A model generated the notes under the pieces. The model did no database searches. It was not told the DNA's origin and saw only the letters and a list, made by a program, of their open reading frames with translations. This document shows positions 11,067 to 22,754 of a DNA stretch of 64,000 nucleotides, piece by piece (within the stretch, counting starts at the first letter, position 1; every line of letters starts with the position of its first letter). The position numbers and the translations under genes are program-made. This DNA comes from Heliocidaris erythrogramma. Its lineage: Eukaryota > Echinodermata > Echinoidea > Camarodonta > Echinometridae. Location: the NCBI GenBank assembly GCA_025617745.1, contig CM046858.1:53422545-53486544 (forward strand), in the 5' to 3' direction.

Positions 11067-12878
11067 CTTATAATAATGTTTCACAGCACGTTTTGCCGAA
11101 ACCGTATTGGCTTGTCAGGTTTCATGTGGATTAAAACTGAGACAATGGATTCATAAAGATAATCCTTGTCGTCACTTCATCAACATTAAATGAAGTGAAT
11201 ATTGATTCGGGTCAACTTGCTACATGAAGGCAACGTCAGGCGTGAATACATGTAAATTTGTGCTGTATAATGATAGACGATTGTAGTATGTGTAAGGAAG
11301 AAATGGAGCAAAACTTGTTGTGCATTACTTTTTTTAAAGTCAATGTCGAGTCCAGATAATGAGCTTATGATCGGAACTCCACTTTGCTTAATATAACTAT
11401 AGACTATCAGCAGATCCACCCCTCCACGGCGAAACCCAATCTAGCATACGTTAAGCACGTTCAGTACACAGGATGTGCACTAAAAAGCTGTGTCATGCTG
11501 TACCCGAAATGAGAACAATGTACGAGCAACTTTCTACTTTACGTCATATTCTTTCCATTGAGTTGGATTTGATGTTACAATACTTCTTGTGAGACAATAA
11601 TTGAGTAAGGGGTTAGAGTTGGCCGCAGAATCGGGGGGGGGGGGGGGGGGGGTGTGATCTTTAACTCCCCAATTTTTGTAGAAAAAGGGTAGAAAATTGT
11701 CATTAATGAGTGAAATATACTAAGTTCCACCACTTTTAAAAACGCTCCGTGGTTCCTGTATTGTCTGTTTATTAAAAGCCGTCCTAATTAATGGATCATT
11801 TAAATACTGAAGTACTAGGCACAATGATTTCTACGCTAGCAACAATGATGTGTTTGAACTTACATTTAAAAGTTTAAGTTGTTTGAACTCGTAAAAACTG
11901 TAGATCGAATTAACATTGGTTTTAAAGGCTCAAAACCCAACGCTTCCTTAAATAAACACCCCCCCCCCAAAAAAAAGAAGAAAAAAGAAACAAGAAAATC
12001 ATTAAAAATCTATAGTCAGATTATAGTTCAAATTGATCATTTTTTTCTTATTATTCCGATATAAAGAAAGGAAATTGATTAAAACATCGATAATTTGCTT
12101 GAAATGGTTAACATGCTGGATTTGGCGACGTTTTATAATGAAACTCTTCATACATGTGTCATAGATATTTTGACCTTACATATATATATTCATATTTATT
12201 CATGTATTTATATACTCTTGTAGCAAATGTGTACCTCATAACAGGGTTGGCGGATTTAAATCACGTTGATTTAAATCGCGAGTTAAATCATAATTTGAAT
12301 CAATGTGATTTAAAAAAAAATCATTGATCTAAATCACTTCTTTTATAATGTACAAGTATTTGACAAAGTTTTTGTTGGCAGTTTTCATCCTTCAAAAGTT
12401 CTAATCAACTACTTCCATCAGAAGCAAATATAAGTATGTGATCAGCAGTGAACTCAGTTTTGGTTAAATGCATGTACATGTAGATTATGTACATGTATGT
12501 AAAGTTCTTCTTTTGAAATTTGAATTTATTGTCGGCTATCAGTGAAACAGGTTCCTTTTTTGGGGTAAAAATCCCAAAGATGTCTTTTATATTCCTCTCC
12601 AACACTGACAGATCATTTTGTGTTGAGTGCTTTGAATAATAACAGAAGTTTTGCATTCCTAGCAATGGAAGAGCTTTATCAATTATTTTGTAAAACTCAA
12701 AATAAACTAAAGATATTTAAATGTTACAAATACAGGTACTTTACTACAATAGTTACATTGCCCCCCAAAGACGCATTTCTGTCTTTTCAGCGTAACCGGG
12801 TGACCCCCCCCCCCCAAAAAAAACAAACAAACAAACAAACAACAACAACAACAACAATAAACAAACAACCCCCCCCCC

Positions 12879-12905
<27 letters not shown>

Positions 12906-12911
<6 letters not shown>

Positions 12912-12958
12912 TGGTCCATTTGCCATTCGATTTTTGAATGGCAAATGGACCACCTTTT
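12906..12958. repeat. Perfect 23-bp-stem hairpin
   Basis: The left arm 12906-12928 (starting AAAAGGTGGTCCATTTGCC) and right arm 12936-12958 are exact reverse complements around a 7-base loop GATTTTT. A further partial copy AAGGTGGTCCATT follows at 12959. It sits directly after a long poly-A tract, so it could be the end of an inserted element. Confidence 0.9.
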
Positions 12959-15208
12959 AAGGTGGTCCATTTTGAAAAGAAGACGGCCCCAGAGTCGTCG
13001 TTTTTGCAATGTAACCGGGGGCAAAGAAATTGCTGTTCAAATTATAATTAAGAGCAGTAATGTTAGGTTTAGGTTTAGGATTAACATGGCAAAGTTAGAC
13101 CGGGCAATTGTCACAGGAGCAAATGCCATGGAACCCAAAATTGTGCACTGGCACGCACTTCTGCATGATAACGTTATTGGCAGCATGCATGTAGAGATGA
13201 TGAGAGGGCCGGGGAGGGGGTGCGTCTTTTGTTGGCAATATAAACCGGGGAACGAAAATAGAATAGCGAAAACGTGCTTGATTAAGTGCGCACAAAAAGT
13301 TGTGGATTTCTCTACTTAATGGGAATTCCTTAGGGAGGTTTCCTATGTATGTATGTTGGAAAATTAATTCATTGAAATTAATGATTTATCAAATGGATTT
13401 TAATTTGTCGATTACTTGATATCTTTAATTGGGCTTAATTACAAAATATACTGTTAAGAACACTGTTAGGAGTAAAATTGAGGATACAATTAAGATTGAT
13501 GTTAATATTAGGGGAAAATTTCTTTGTAATTGAACATTATTTTCAATTAAATTTTTTTGAAAATAAAAAAATATTAAAAATAAAAGGTCAAAAAAAAAAA
13601 AATCGCCAATCCAGACCTGCTCATAATGTACCTCATACAACCTCCTCCAGGTATCTAGTGTAAATGTTCAGTGATAAATCAATGTTTATATCATATTCAG
13701 AAAGTGTTCAGTTTAATATTCTTCATAAGCCATATAATACTCACAATCATCCCATTATTTATATTATGTTAATAGGCATCTGTATTTATTACTCGATTCC
13801 TTGTTGTATGATATGAATTCAAATGTTGTCTTTACATCTCTAATAAATGGGAGTATTGATAACTTTATTTTCCTATGATAATGGGTTTTCCAGGTGAAAT
13901 TCGCAAAATCAGCTTTCAAATTCATTTTTAAACCCTCTTATTCAAGCGATTCGCTCATCCCGTTTACTCCTTTAGTTCAACTTAGTTTTCAGGCGTTCAC
14001 ATTCATTTTCTAGTGTCGAAAAATGTGCTTCGAACAGCAAAATTTATTTTGTTGTTCAAATTAAAGAGGCCAAAGCGTCATTCAAATTCATTTACGACGA
14101 CTTGTGTGCGGAATCTTGCTAGAGTTTTACTTACCTTTTTAAACAGTCAAATTAGCAGTGTGTTAATTGATTTTCAAACATGTACAAGGGGTACAGAAAA
14201 TAGCCGGGCTTTGCCCTTTTCATTGCAAATAACTTCCCCATTTTTCATCATTTAAGCATTATAATGCTTTCAAAATTAATGTGATTTGTTGATGCAATAT
14301 GATGAAGTCATCTAATGATAATGGTGTCAAAAAACGAACTATTGGTCTACTTTTTTATTTTTTATAATATTATTTTTTCAGGCGGCCATTCGTTTTGTTA
14401 TTCCTTATTTTTGTGTTTGATAATGACAGCCCCACCCCCACAAAAGGAGGGGTGCTATTCTCGAGCGACCCCACTTCATAGTCAGAAATCGTCGCGGGGT
14501 CTTGCGTTTGTTTAACGACATTGTTTTGTTTCAGGATTTTACATTTTTGTGGAAGAATATCATTTTCACCATTATCATTTAATGCTGGTTTATGGCACTG
14601 CAAGGACACGTTTTTACATAATTGTTTTTAAATCTTATTTTGTAAAAACAATTTGAAAATTCGAAGGGAATTAGTGCATTGTTAAATCCATTGCAAAAAT
14701 CGTGAACATGCTTGTCTGTTGATAAAACCGAATTCCCAAATGTTCGCGATCCTAAGCTCCCGTTAATTTGAATGCTCATTGAGTAAAATTCTAATTTGAA
14801 TTGAATTGAATTGAATTTATTTCCACATCTCCGTTAAAAAAACATTCATAAAATATGTCAAATATATGCACAAACAATGACATAATAAAAACAAGTATAC
14901 AAAGAATAAATGTAAATGTGGTGGGATCATAAAAAGTTTGGTAAAACACTTGTAAACATGATCCCATTTCACAAGAAATCAAAAAAATATACAAAAAAAG
15001 GTAAAGAAAAATACAATCGAAATAAAAACAGAATTTATCACAGAGAATTGTAAATTAATATTAAAAAAATCATAATATTCATAACAGTGTATTCTTTAGC
15101 AATAGATACTCTTTAAACTTGCGTTTGAATGAGAGATTTAGTGTCCTTGATATGTTGAGGTTATGTCATTCCATACAAGGGGTCCTTTGCATGTTATTAT
15201 TGATCTAC

Positions 15209-15472
15209 AAAAGGAAGTACAACCATAATCAACCCGATAGTCAAGTTTACCCCTAGTTTTATAATCGTGAAAATTGCTATTCTTGCTGAAAATTGAGTTG
15301 AATATTTTTGGTAAAAGTCTTTTATATGAGAAAATAAATGTTATGTTCTTGTATAATAAGAGACTTTTACCAAAAATATTCAACTCAATTTTCAGCAAGA
15401 ATAGCAATTTGCACGATTATAAAACTAGGGGTAAACTTGACCATCGGGTTGATTATGGTTGTACTTCCTTTT
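15209..15472. repeat. Long palindrome, two LINE segments head to head
   Basis: The left arm 15209-15320 and right arm 15361-15472 are reverse complements with few mismatches, around a core of about 40 bp that is itself partly inverted. Both arms encode the same LINE C-terminal peptide (LLPKIFNSIFSKNSN) on opposite strands, so this is an inverted duplication of LINE sequence, not a TIR transposon. Confidence 0.9.
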
Positions 15473-15626
15473 AATTATGAAGGTGATACACAGAAAGTAT
15501 TTTAAGTTTTTGAAACAGAGGCATAGAATGACTAAGGAAAGCAGAGTTTGTAATCATTCTAACTATTCATTTTGTAATAAGCTGTCAAGTATATATTTAT
15601 TACCATACAATTATACCATAATTTTA

Positions 15627-15793
15627 TATCATAATTGATAGGATTGAAGTAAATTGAATATATCATAAAGAAATGTGAGAAAATTACAATGCCCCGACCG
15701 GGATTCGAACCCGGGACCCTGGTCGGGGCATTGTAATTTTCTCACATTTCTTTATGATATATTCAATTTACTTCAATCCTATCAATTATGATA
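15627..15793. repeat. Palindrome with SINE-derived centre
   Basis: Arms of about 72 bp (starting TATCATAATTGATAGGATTG at 15627) are near-perfect reverse complements. The centre reads GGGATTCGAACCCGGGACC, the T-arm/B-box of the tRNA-derived SINE seen intact at 15956. The structure looks like an inverted duplication formed inside a SINE copy. Confidence 0.9.
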
Positions 15794-15955
15794 TTTAATT
15801 ACAAGTTCAAATTGTCCTCTATAGAAATTCGTTGGCATGGATTTGCCCGACTTTTGATATATATAGCGTACGCATGGAATTGGTATGGATGTACCCCCTA
15901 CGCTCGATGGAAAGAGAGGGGCTATATGTGAGATTGTTACTTTGCTTCGACGGGA

Positions 15956-16050
15956 GCCCGGATAGCTCAGTTGGTAGAGCACTGGTCATGTAATCCAGGG
16001 TCCCGGGTTCGAATCCCGGTCGGGGCATTGTAATTTTCTCACATTTCTTT
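15956..16050 (+). mobile_element. tRNA-Thr-derived SINE
   Basis: 15956-16027 folds like a tRNA. The acceptor stem GCCCGGA pairs with TCGGGGC with one mismatch. The D arm contains an A-box (TAGCTCAGTTGGTAGAGC), the anticodon arm is CTGGT-CATGTAA-TCCAG, and the T arm contains a perfect B-box (GGGTTCGAATCCC). The TGT at the anticodon position points to tRNA-Thr, but position 33 is A instead of the invariant U. The sequence continues without a break into a TTGTAATTTTCTCACATTTC tail that also occurs at 15665-15765. It is therefore a SINE, not a functional tRNA gene. Confidence 0.75.
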
Positions 16051-16390
16051 ACCAAAATTTTAGTGAGGCAATATCAGAGTATTATATAGCATAAGTAATA
16101 TCTTTTAAGGAACAAATTCTCTTAATTAATATTCCTAGAGATCTAATTTGATATTTTGTTTAACATGGCTTTTCCATTTCATATCATCATCTATGTTAAT
16201 ACCTAAAAATTTTACAGTTTTCTCTTGTTGTATGGGTTTATTATCAATATATAGTTTAACATCATTTATTCCAATGGATCTATTTCCAAAGATCATAAAA
16301 TGGGTTTTCTGTATATTCAAAACCAATGTTATAGCTATAAACCAATGATTAATTTTTCCTAATTCAACATTCATGATAGCAATTAATTTG

Positions 16391-18194
16391 TAGCGTTAAT
16401 GCATTTTATGTCAAATTTATTGCATTGTAATTTTATGCATTTATCATTAATGCCTCTGTTTATACAGCGTGTAGTACAAATCCAAAATGGGTGACACATT
16501 ATTTTTTTTTGTGCATTAAGGGACAGCTGGTGATATCCAGGCATTTCCCGGTTACCTAGGTCATGTGACACTTGACCATTGGAAATTATAATTTGTTTAT
16601 TCATGATCTGTCTACCCATTATCCAATCATGTGTCACATATTTCCCCAGTACTTTTCTGCAGAACCTCTGCAGTTGTGTATATATTTATATTTCCAGACA
16701 GGCCAGCTACATACTTGTGTTACATAACAATACACCTGTCTGGATCTTCCTGCACATGCCTACTTTCCATGACAGTAACCATTTCCATGCTCTTTTGTGT
16801 TTGTCATGTGAACATCCCATGCCCATCTTATGTCCTTAGTTTGCATTTACAGTACTTTTCCAACACATGTCTATATTAAGTGAAAGTCTGTCGTGCTTTT
16901 TTTCACTCCCGCATTTGTTTGTATTTTTTTTTGGATAACTTATAAGGATTTGATAAAACTTTGCACAGAGATTATAAACTCGATCAGTGTGATTTAATTG
17001 TCTTTTATAATGTAAGGTTTGGTGCAAATAGCCATAGTAGCTGAGGCACCATTAATCAAATAAAAGTTCAAAGTTCACTCCCGCATCAGTCACTGAAGTA
17101 AGCACACCTCTACTGTTATTTGAAGTTGATTTTCTAACCGGGTACGATCCCGTAGAATGTTTTCAGCAACCCGCTGACACCAGGCTTAGCAATTTTAGCC
17201 AGATTTTGAGAAGAGACTTTTTATTCCACGGCTTCGACGTAAAGCTACTTTATCTCTGCGACGCGAGATATTCTTCAAGGGAGCAGAATTTATAAGCGAC
17301 GATTTGGACACTTTCACTCCACCGAGTTTATGGTGCTGTGGTCATCCTTGCTCGTCTGAACTTCAGAAGACTCGGGCTCACCTCTGCACAACGTGACCGG
17401 ACTCTGGTGGTTCACCTGGGCGCACCGCGAAAGGCCTCCGTTCACCTGGAACTTTGCATCCCGCGGGCGACTTCGACCACGTGGCTTCGATGAACATTCT
17501 GACTTTTCTGATTCTGACTCTGTTGCCGTGGGTTTCAACCGAACATTCTCGCCACAGCTTCATCCTCACCAGGTACACATTACTTGGCAACCCGCAATTG
17601 AGGAAATTTTATTTCTCACCCATAATTGAACTAATAATTGTTTATTTGTTGTACCAAAAAGTGCTGAATTATTTTAGTGATATTTTTGAATTGGTCAACT
17701 GATTGAGTTGGCGTTTCATTGCCATCTTATGACCTACGGCATATCTTGCGTCGGAAACTGGGGCACATATTTTTAATAATGCTTCTACCAGAAGCATATA
17801 TTTTACATAACAAGTTAAGCTTTTAACGATTCGTTTTTTGTATTGTTTACTCGTATTTTGTGAGCCACAACTCAACCAGATGTAATTACCTTATGCTCAC
17901 ACTACTTTTACCATATTTTATGCATGTTTACAGCGGCGGCCTTTCGCTATAAAAACAGAGCCACCTGTACCATAACATAAGCATTTACCTTTACGGAAGT
18001 CTATTTTATTTATTGTATTTAATTGTTTTGGTGAATACAAACATTAAACCACCAGCAATTATTTGGATTTTGTTAGTGCACTCATTCTTGTGAGATCAAG
18101 TGAAGTAAAAAGTGGAGGTTTTTGAACACGTACATGTTTTAAATTTTGGAATTTGATTGGTACTCACCATGACTGATTCGTTTAGATAGGTCTA
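16391..18194. other. Intergenic, with a GC-richer exon-like segment
   Basis: No gene is recognised. Between about 17140 and 17570 the base composition is clearly more GC-rich than the surroundings, and the segment ends in CTCACCAG followed by GTACAC, a possible splice donor. Near 17940 a CTATAAAAAC TATA-like motif occurs. These could be an untranslated exon and a promoter, or remains of a retroelement LTR. No protein family is evident in any frame. Confidence 0.4.
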
Positions 18195-21100
18195 TTATTA
18201 GTTTGAATTGTATGAAACGCACTTGGTATACCATCCCCACAAATTCATCAACTTTTTTATGTTTGAGAAATATATTTGTATCATCTGCGAATAATATAAG
18301 CTTAAAATATTAGAACAAGATTGCAAATAATTTATATATATTAAAAAAGGAGCGGGCCTAATATTGACCCTTGAGGTACCCCGCATGTTACTTTTTTTCA
18401 TTTTTTATGTTTTTGAATTAAACACTGTTAACTAGTTGCGATCACTTAAATAACTTTGCATCGATTTCAAAGGGGTTCCTCAAATACCATAAAACTGAAG
18501 TTTCACAGCAAGTATGCTGTGACTGATACAATCAAACGCCTTTTTAAGGTCTAAAAATACGCCTGTAGCAGTTTCCTTTTGTTCAATAGCTTCATTAATA
18601 TTAAATAAAAATTGAATTAATGCATGAGTGGTAGAATGTTTCTCTCGAAAGCCAAACTGCTTGTCATGGAGAATATCATTATTGTCTAGGTAACTAAGAA
18701 ATCTTACATAAGCACTTTTCCAGTATTTTTGTGAAACAAGTTAAAAAAGAAATAGGTCTAATTGGAAAAATATCTTTTGAACCATTTTTATATACTGGTA
18801 TAACTTTCGAAATCTTACAACCCTTGGTATGACACCTCTATTTAGACATATATTAAATATATAACACAAAGGTTTTACATAAAATATAAATGGATCTTAC
18901 AATTACAATATTATCTATTAAATCATAACCAGGTGCTTTTCCATTTTTCATGGATAAGACAATATCTATAATTTTCTGTAATTGGTTTTAAAAACATAGA
19001 GTGTGAGAATGAACCTCTTAGAAAGGAAGAATAATCATAAGCATCATTACATGTCATGCTATTAGCAAGATCTTGACCAATATTTACAAAGTGTTCATTA
19101 AAGGTGTCAGCAATAATATCCGGATCTTTAAGTGTGCCATTTTCTTAAATTTTGTGACATTTTCAGATCTAGATTTATAATTTCTATTGATAATGTTATT
19201 TATAGGTTGCGAGGTTTTATTATTATTTCCTCTTACATTGTTAAATTTAATAGAGAAAAACTTCTTTTTCGTATATCTAATTGCATTGACATATCTATTC
19301 TTAAATGATTTGTATACTGAACGCCGATGATCTGTTGGATTTTGGATATATCTCCTGTATAACTTATTTTTCTTTCTATACATCTTCTTCAAGTCATGAT
19401 CAAACCATGGATTTTTATTAAACTGCACTTTTGATTTTGTAAATGGAAAACAAGCTTCATACAGACTCATTATACTACTGATAAACTTATCATATTTGGG
19501 TCATATTCGAAGTCACAGTGATCACTCTCGAAATCAAAAACACTCTCAGCTACTCTCGTAACGAATACATTGATATTTTTATCATTGATTTGCCTTTTAT
19601 CAATGTACAGATTATTCCAGTCGCGGCTCTACACTGCGATTAACTTCCCAAAAGCTTTCGCTTCTTCCTGCTTAATTTGCATAAAATAAACAAGTTGTTT
19701 ACGTAAAACCGCTACCGAAGAGTCTCAGCTAAATTGTCAAATCTCGCCTAGAAACAACCAAATGAAATGAACTAAACGTCAAATTCCAGAATAAGAGTTG
19801 CTCTAACCCATAATTAGTATCACTCGTAGTCAATTCATTTTTTAATTTGTGAAAATGAGGAGCCATATTTTTTTTAAAGTCTGAAAATGTAGCATTATTT
19901 TTCACATTTGCTCTCATTGCGCAAGATCAAAACTTTCACATATGAAAAATCAAAGTATATTGAGGGGATCCTCGAAATATCTTTTCATAATCATCCGTCG
20001 AACGGTTATGTCGGGGAAAAAAATCGAAGGCAATGCATTCATGAAACCTCTACCGTTCTTCGCGTACCGTCCCACGTATAGCGGTGCATGCAAGATGGTT
20101 TCAACTAGAGTGTACGCTAAACAGGGGGCGTGTCTTGTCAGTGATTGTTACCGACAAATTTGTTCTCAGCCAATCAGATTGCAAGGATTTCAGTATTTTT
20201 CACGTTAAGTCTTCGATTTTTGATGGCAGTTTTACACAAAACTACTAACTGCGCAAACTTGAAACTGCCCAGGGAGTGAGACTGGAGTTTAAAGTTTAGC
20301 AATATGTTATTTGTTTGCATATTCATTTCGTCCCAGACTTGTGTCGGGGAAAAAAACAAAACCTCATTTCTCGGCCCTCTGAAACAGACAAATACTCGTA
20401 TCTTAAAAAGTACTTATCCGTTTTCAGTGAAAATTAAGATGAAGCATAATATCCTCATTTCCTATCTACTCTGGAATTTTCATGATATTTAAGGCCCGAA
20501 TGAGGGAGATACGAGAATGTGAATTTTCGAGGATTTCTGCTCCTCGCTCAGCGGAGGGCTTCGATAGCCGTTAGGAATTCAAAAGCTTTGACGACTTTAC
20601 AAAGACGTTAATTGGGGTGTAGAGCCGCGCCTGATTCCTATAATGTTCAAAAGAGAAATAAAAAAGAGAAAATATTGGAAAATGATCTGATATATCAGAT
20701 ATGATTGAGCCTGATAGTATTTTCATGCAAGAATTGGAAAATATATTATCAATCAAAGTCGCTGTAGTCTGAGTAATTCTGGTAGGATGATTAATTAAGA
20801 GATAAAACGAGAATGATGACATATCATAAAAAAATATTTACATAACTAAATACATTAAATTTATTGATCAATGTTGAAATCTCCTAACAATATAACTTGC
20901 GTTCTCTATTTATCAATTCTAATATTTGTCTTAAGACTGAATTGAACTCATTTGGCGATTGGTCAGGTGGTCTATACAATACGCCTATTATTAAGTTATT
21001 CAGAGGTTTGGGTATTTCTATGAAAAAGCTTTCACAATGATTATCAAACATTCAAATCCGGCCTTAGTTCATATTCAATACCTTTATGAATACAAAATCC

Positions 21101-21330
21101 AACACCGCCACCTCTTTTATGACTTCTAAAAACATTTTTCGGAGTAGATTCATTATTCAACGACGTTTCAGATAATGCAATGACATTAAAAATGCAATGA
21201 ACTGAATTTAACAAAAGTTGAATTTCAGCATAATTTCTAAAAAAGCTTCTAGAGTTCAAATGAAACTAAGTCTTGGAAGTCTTGGAAATATGAATGTAGC
21301 TTGTTTAAACGATCTATAGTAAAATTTAAA
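18195..21330 (-). pseudogene. CR1-like LINE (endonuclease and partial RT), 3' truncated, split by an insertion
   Basis: Read on the minus strand from 21330. Endonuclease: IALSETSLN, then GGGVGFCIHKGIEYE (21259-21044), then NHPTRITQTTATLIDNIF and SDISDHFPIF (20822-20640). The linker domain lies at 19470-19084 (NKNPWFDHDLKKMYRKKNKL). RT follows with breaks at 18960-18198 (DKQFGFREKHSTTHAL, FLDLKKAFDCISHSIL). The copy ends before the YADD block, so the 3' end is missing. Multiple frameshifts show it is dead. 19622-20630 is a separate inserted element. Confidence 0.75.
19622..20630. mobile_element. TIR element inserted in a LINE
   Basis: The left end CGCGGCTCTACACTGCGATT and the reverse complement of the right end CGCGGCTCTACACCCCAATT match over about 23 bp with three differences. 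The interval interrupts the LINE between its endonuclease and linker regions, which shows a single insertion of about 1.0 kb. Inside, one 62-codon minus frame (19917-19729) is open but resembles nothing I recognise. No transposase motif is visible. Target-site duplications could not be resolved. Confidence 0.6.
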
Positions 21331-22754
21331 TCTTCAACCGCCATTATTATTTGCAGAGTAGCTTTGACAAGTATGAATTGTTATAAAATCGTATAAATAG
21401 CCATAATTATGTACATGCATATAGTGTTTGTGAATTACTTAATGAAAAACATTTGTTATTCTGTCATGGGGGTGATGGATGGGATTGCATAATGTTGGTG
21501 GTCTATTTCATTAAATGTAGAGATTGGAAAAAAATACAATAAGAGATCATTATTGTGTCCTCATTTCTATTGGAGTAATTAACGGTTGTAAGAGAGAATA
21601 AGAGAATAAGAGACTATGAGAAAATGAAAGCCTGTGAGAGGGGAGGGAAGGAAGAGAGAGAGACAAAGAGAGCTTGGGCGGGCAAGACAGAATATGACTG
21701 GTAATACATGAATTATATCACCAGCTGCTGTTGTTGGTTACTAGTTAATTCAATTCAAAGTACAGAGGTCGCTTATTCCCTTTTCATCATTATTGGTAGC
21801 CATTAGTCCCTATTACGCTGGTTAGGGCTTCGGAGGAAGCCCCTACACTGTTTTCTTCGCCCGCCGTCTCAAACTGCAGCAGAATATTACAAATAACTCA
21901 CCGTCAGTTATTCATATTGGTGGCGTATCCAGGAGAGCAGGGTGGGGGGGGGGGGGGGGGGCTCACGCCTGACGAACAAAAAAAAAATCATCAGATGCCT
22001 TCTATTCTGAGATTTCGGACAAGCAAGGGGAAAAGAATTGTCACATATTTCATGTTCCTTGTGCCAGGGGGTGGGGGGGGGGGGGGGCACGTGCATTCGT
22101 GGATAAACCACCAATAAAAGTACGAGAATCTTGGATACGCCACTCTATATAAGGAACTCCTCGCCGCAATCTCATTTTAATAAAGCCTTCTCTGTTTTGA
22201 CTTTTAACGGAATAAGGCCAATAGATTTATATTATAGGTCTATAATCCTTTTAATTTGCAATTATCACTGATATCAAATGAAATATTCTGATTTAGAAAA
22301 ATAAAGATATCATTTTACTATCATTATTTTTTATTTTTATTTACATTCCTGTCAGATATATCGCAGTGTTTGCTCATATAAGGCTTAACATCATGTTTAG
22401 ACCACGCCCCCATCCCCATCACATTATATTTCACAGCGAATAACTTTAACAAAAATGCAAACATCTCTCTTGGCTCCCTCTCCTCCCTGGTGCAGTTACA
22501 GTTGATTCCTATCTGTTTTGGGACATAAGTTTGTATTTGAAGGGACATCAAGATTATGCCCTTTACGGCTTTACAAATTAAGCGATGTACAGAAAAAAAT
22601 GAACAAATAAAGAAAATAAAAAATACAAATATCTTGATAAAGACTATAACCTTTCCCTCTGGGCCGATCGACATGCATAGCACATATACCGCAATATATA
22701 CGTGTGCTTTATTTCGGGACTGAGCACTCTTCGTATTTAAACTATTTGGTATAG
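21331..22754. other. Intergenic, contains a small MITE
   Basis: No gene is recognised. It holds a GA-rich patch near 21600-21675, the small TIR element at 21919-22143, and AT-rich DNA. Open frames across the G runs are compositional. Confidence 0.5.
21919..22143. mobile_element. Small hAT-like MITE with internal G runs
   Basis: The left end reads GTGGCGTATCCAGGA, and the right end reads CTTGGATACGCCAC, its reverse complement over about 12 bp. Two G runs (about 21943-21960 and 22073-22087) lie inside. The TGGCGTATC(C/T)A terminus recurs at 47505, 56805 and 57335 in the window, so this is a dispersed non-autonomous family. The hAT assignment is by terminal style only. Confidence 0.55.

Larger units (their letters stand above)
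10906..14796. other. Intergenic region downstream of the TRIM-like gene
   Basis: No gene is recognised in 3.9 kb. It holds a (TA)n tract (about 11021-11066), a G run (about 11632-11652) and a GATTTAAATC-rich segment with short inverted repeats (12245-12345). It also holds a C/A low-complexity block (12805-12909), a perfect hairpin (12906-12958) and a short A/T-rich stretch near 13540-13600. Open frames over the C/A block are compositional. No strong polyadenylation signal was found close to the TRIM stop codon. Confidence 0.5.
14797..16390 (-). pseudogene. CR1-like LINE 3' half, interrupted by palindromes and a SINE
   Basis: On the minus strand, 16374-16135 translates to RT sequence after the active site (LNIQKTHFMIFGNRS, then VKFLGINIDDDMKWKSHV). 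15407-15138 gives the C-terminal block (LLPKIFNSIFSKNSNFHDY, TRGKLDYRVD, GPLVWNDI). The 3' end near 14797 reads, on the minus strand, as AAATTCAATTCAATTCAATT, a CR1-like tail. Between the two coding parts, 15480-16060 contains a palindrome and a tRNA-derived SINE not belonging to the LINE. The catalytic YADD part lies outside this copy or has been lost. Confidence 0.75.

Noticed and set aside
10662-11084. 140-codon minus-strand frame overlapping the TRIM-like gene end
   Set aside because: It is a shadow of the TRIM coding sequence extended through a (TA)n tract.
12620-13024. Frames across the poly-C/poly-A block
   Set aside because: The homopolymer composition creates long open frames on both strands.
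15956-16027. Functional tRNA-Thr gene
   Set aside because: Position 33 is not U, one acceptor-stem pair is broken, and the sequence continues into a tail shared with another copy at 15665-15765, so it is a SINE.
15819-16055. Open minus frame reading PRPGFEPGTLDYMTSALPTE
   Set aside because: This peptide is the antisense translation of a tRNA-like sequence and is a common false gene call.
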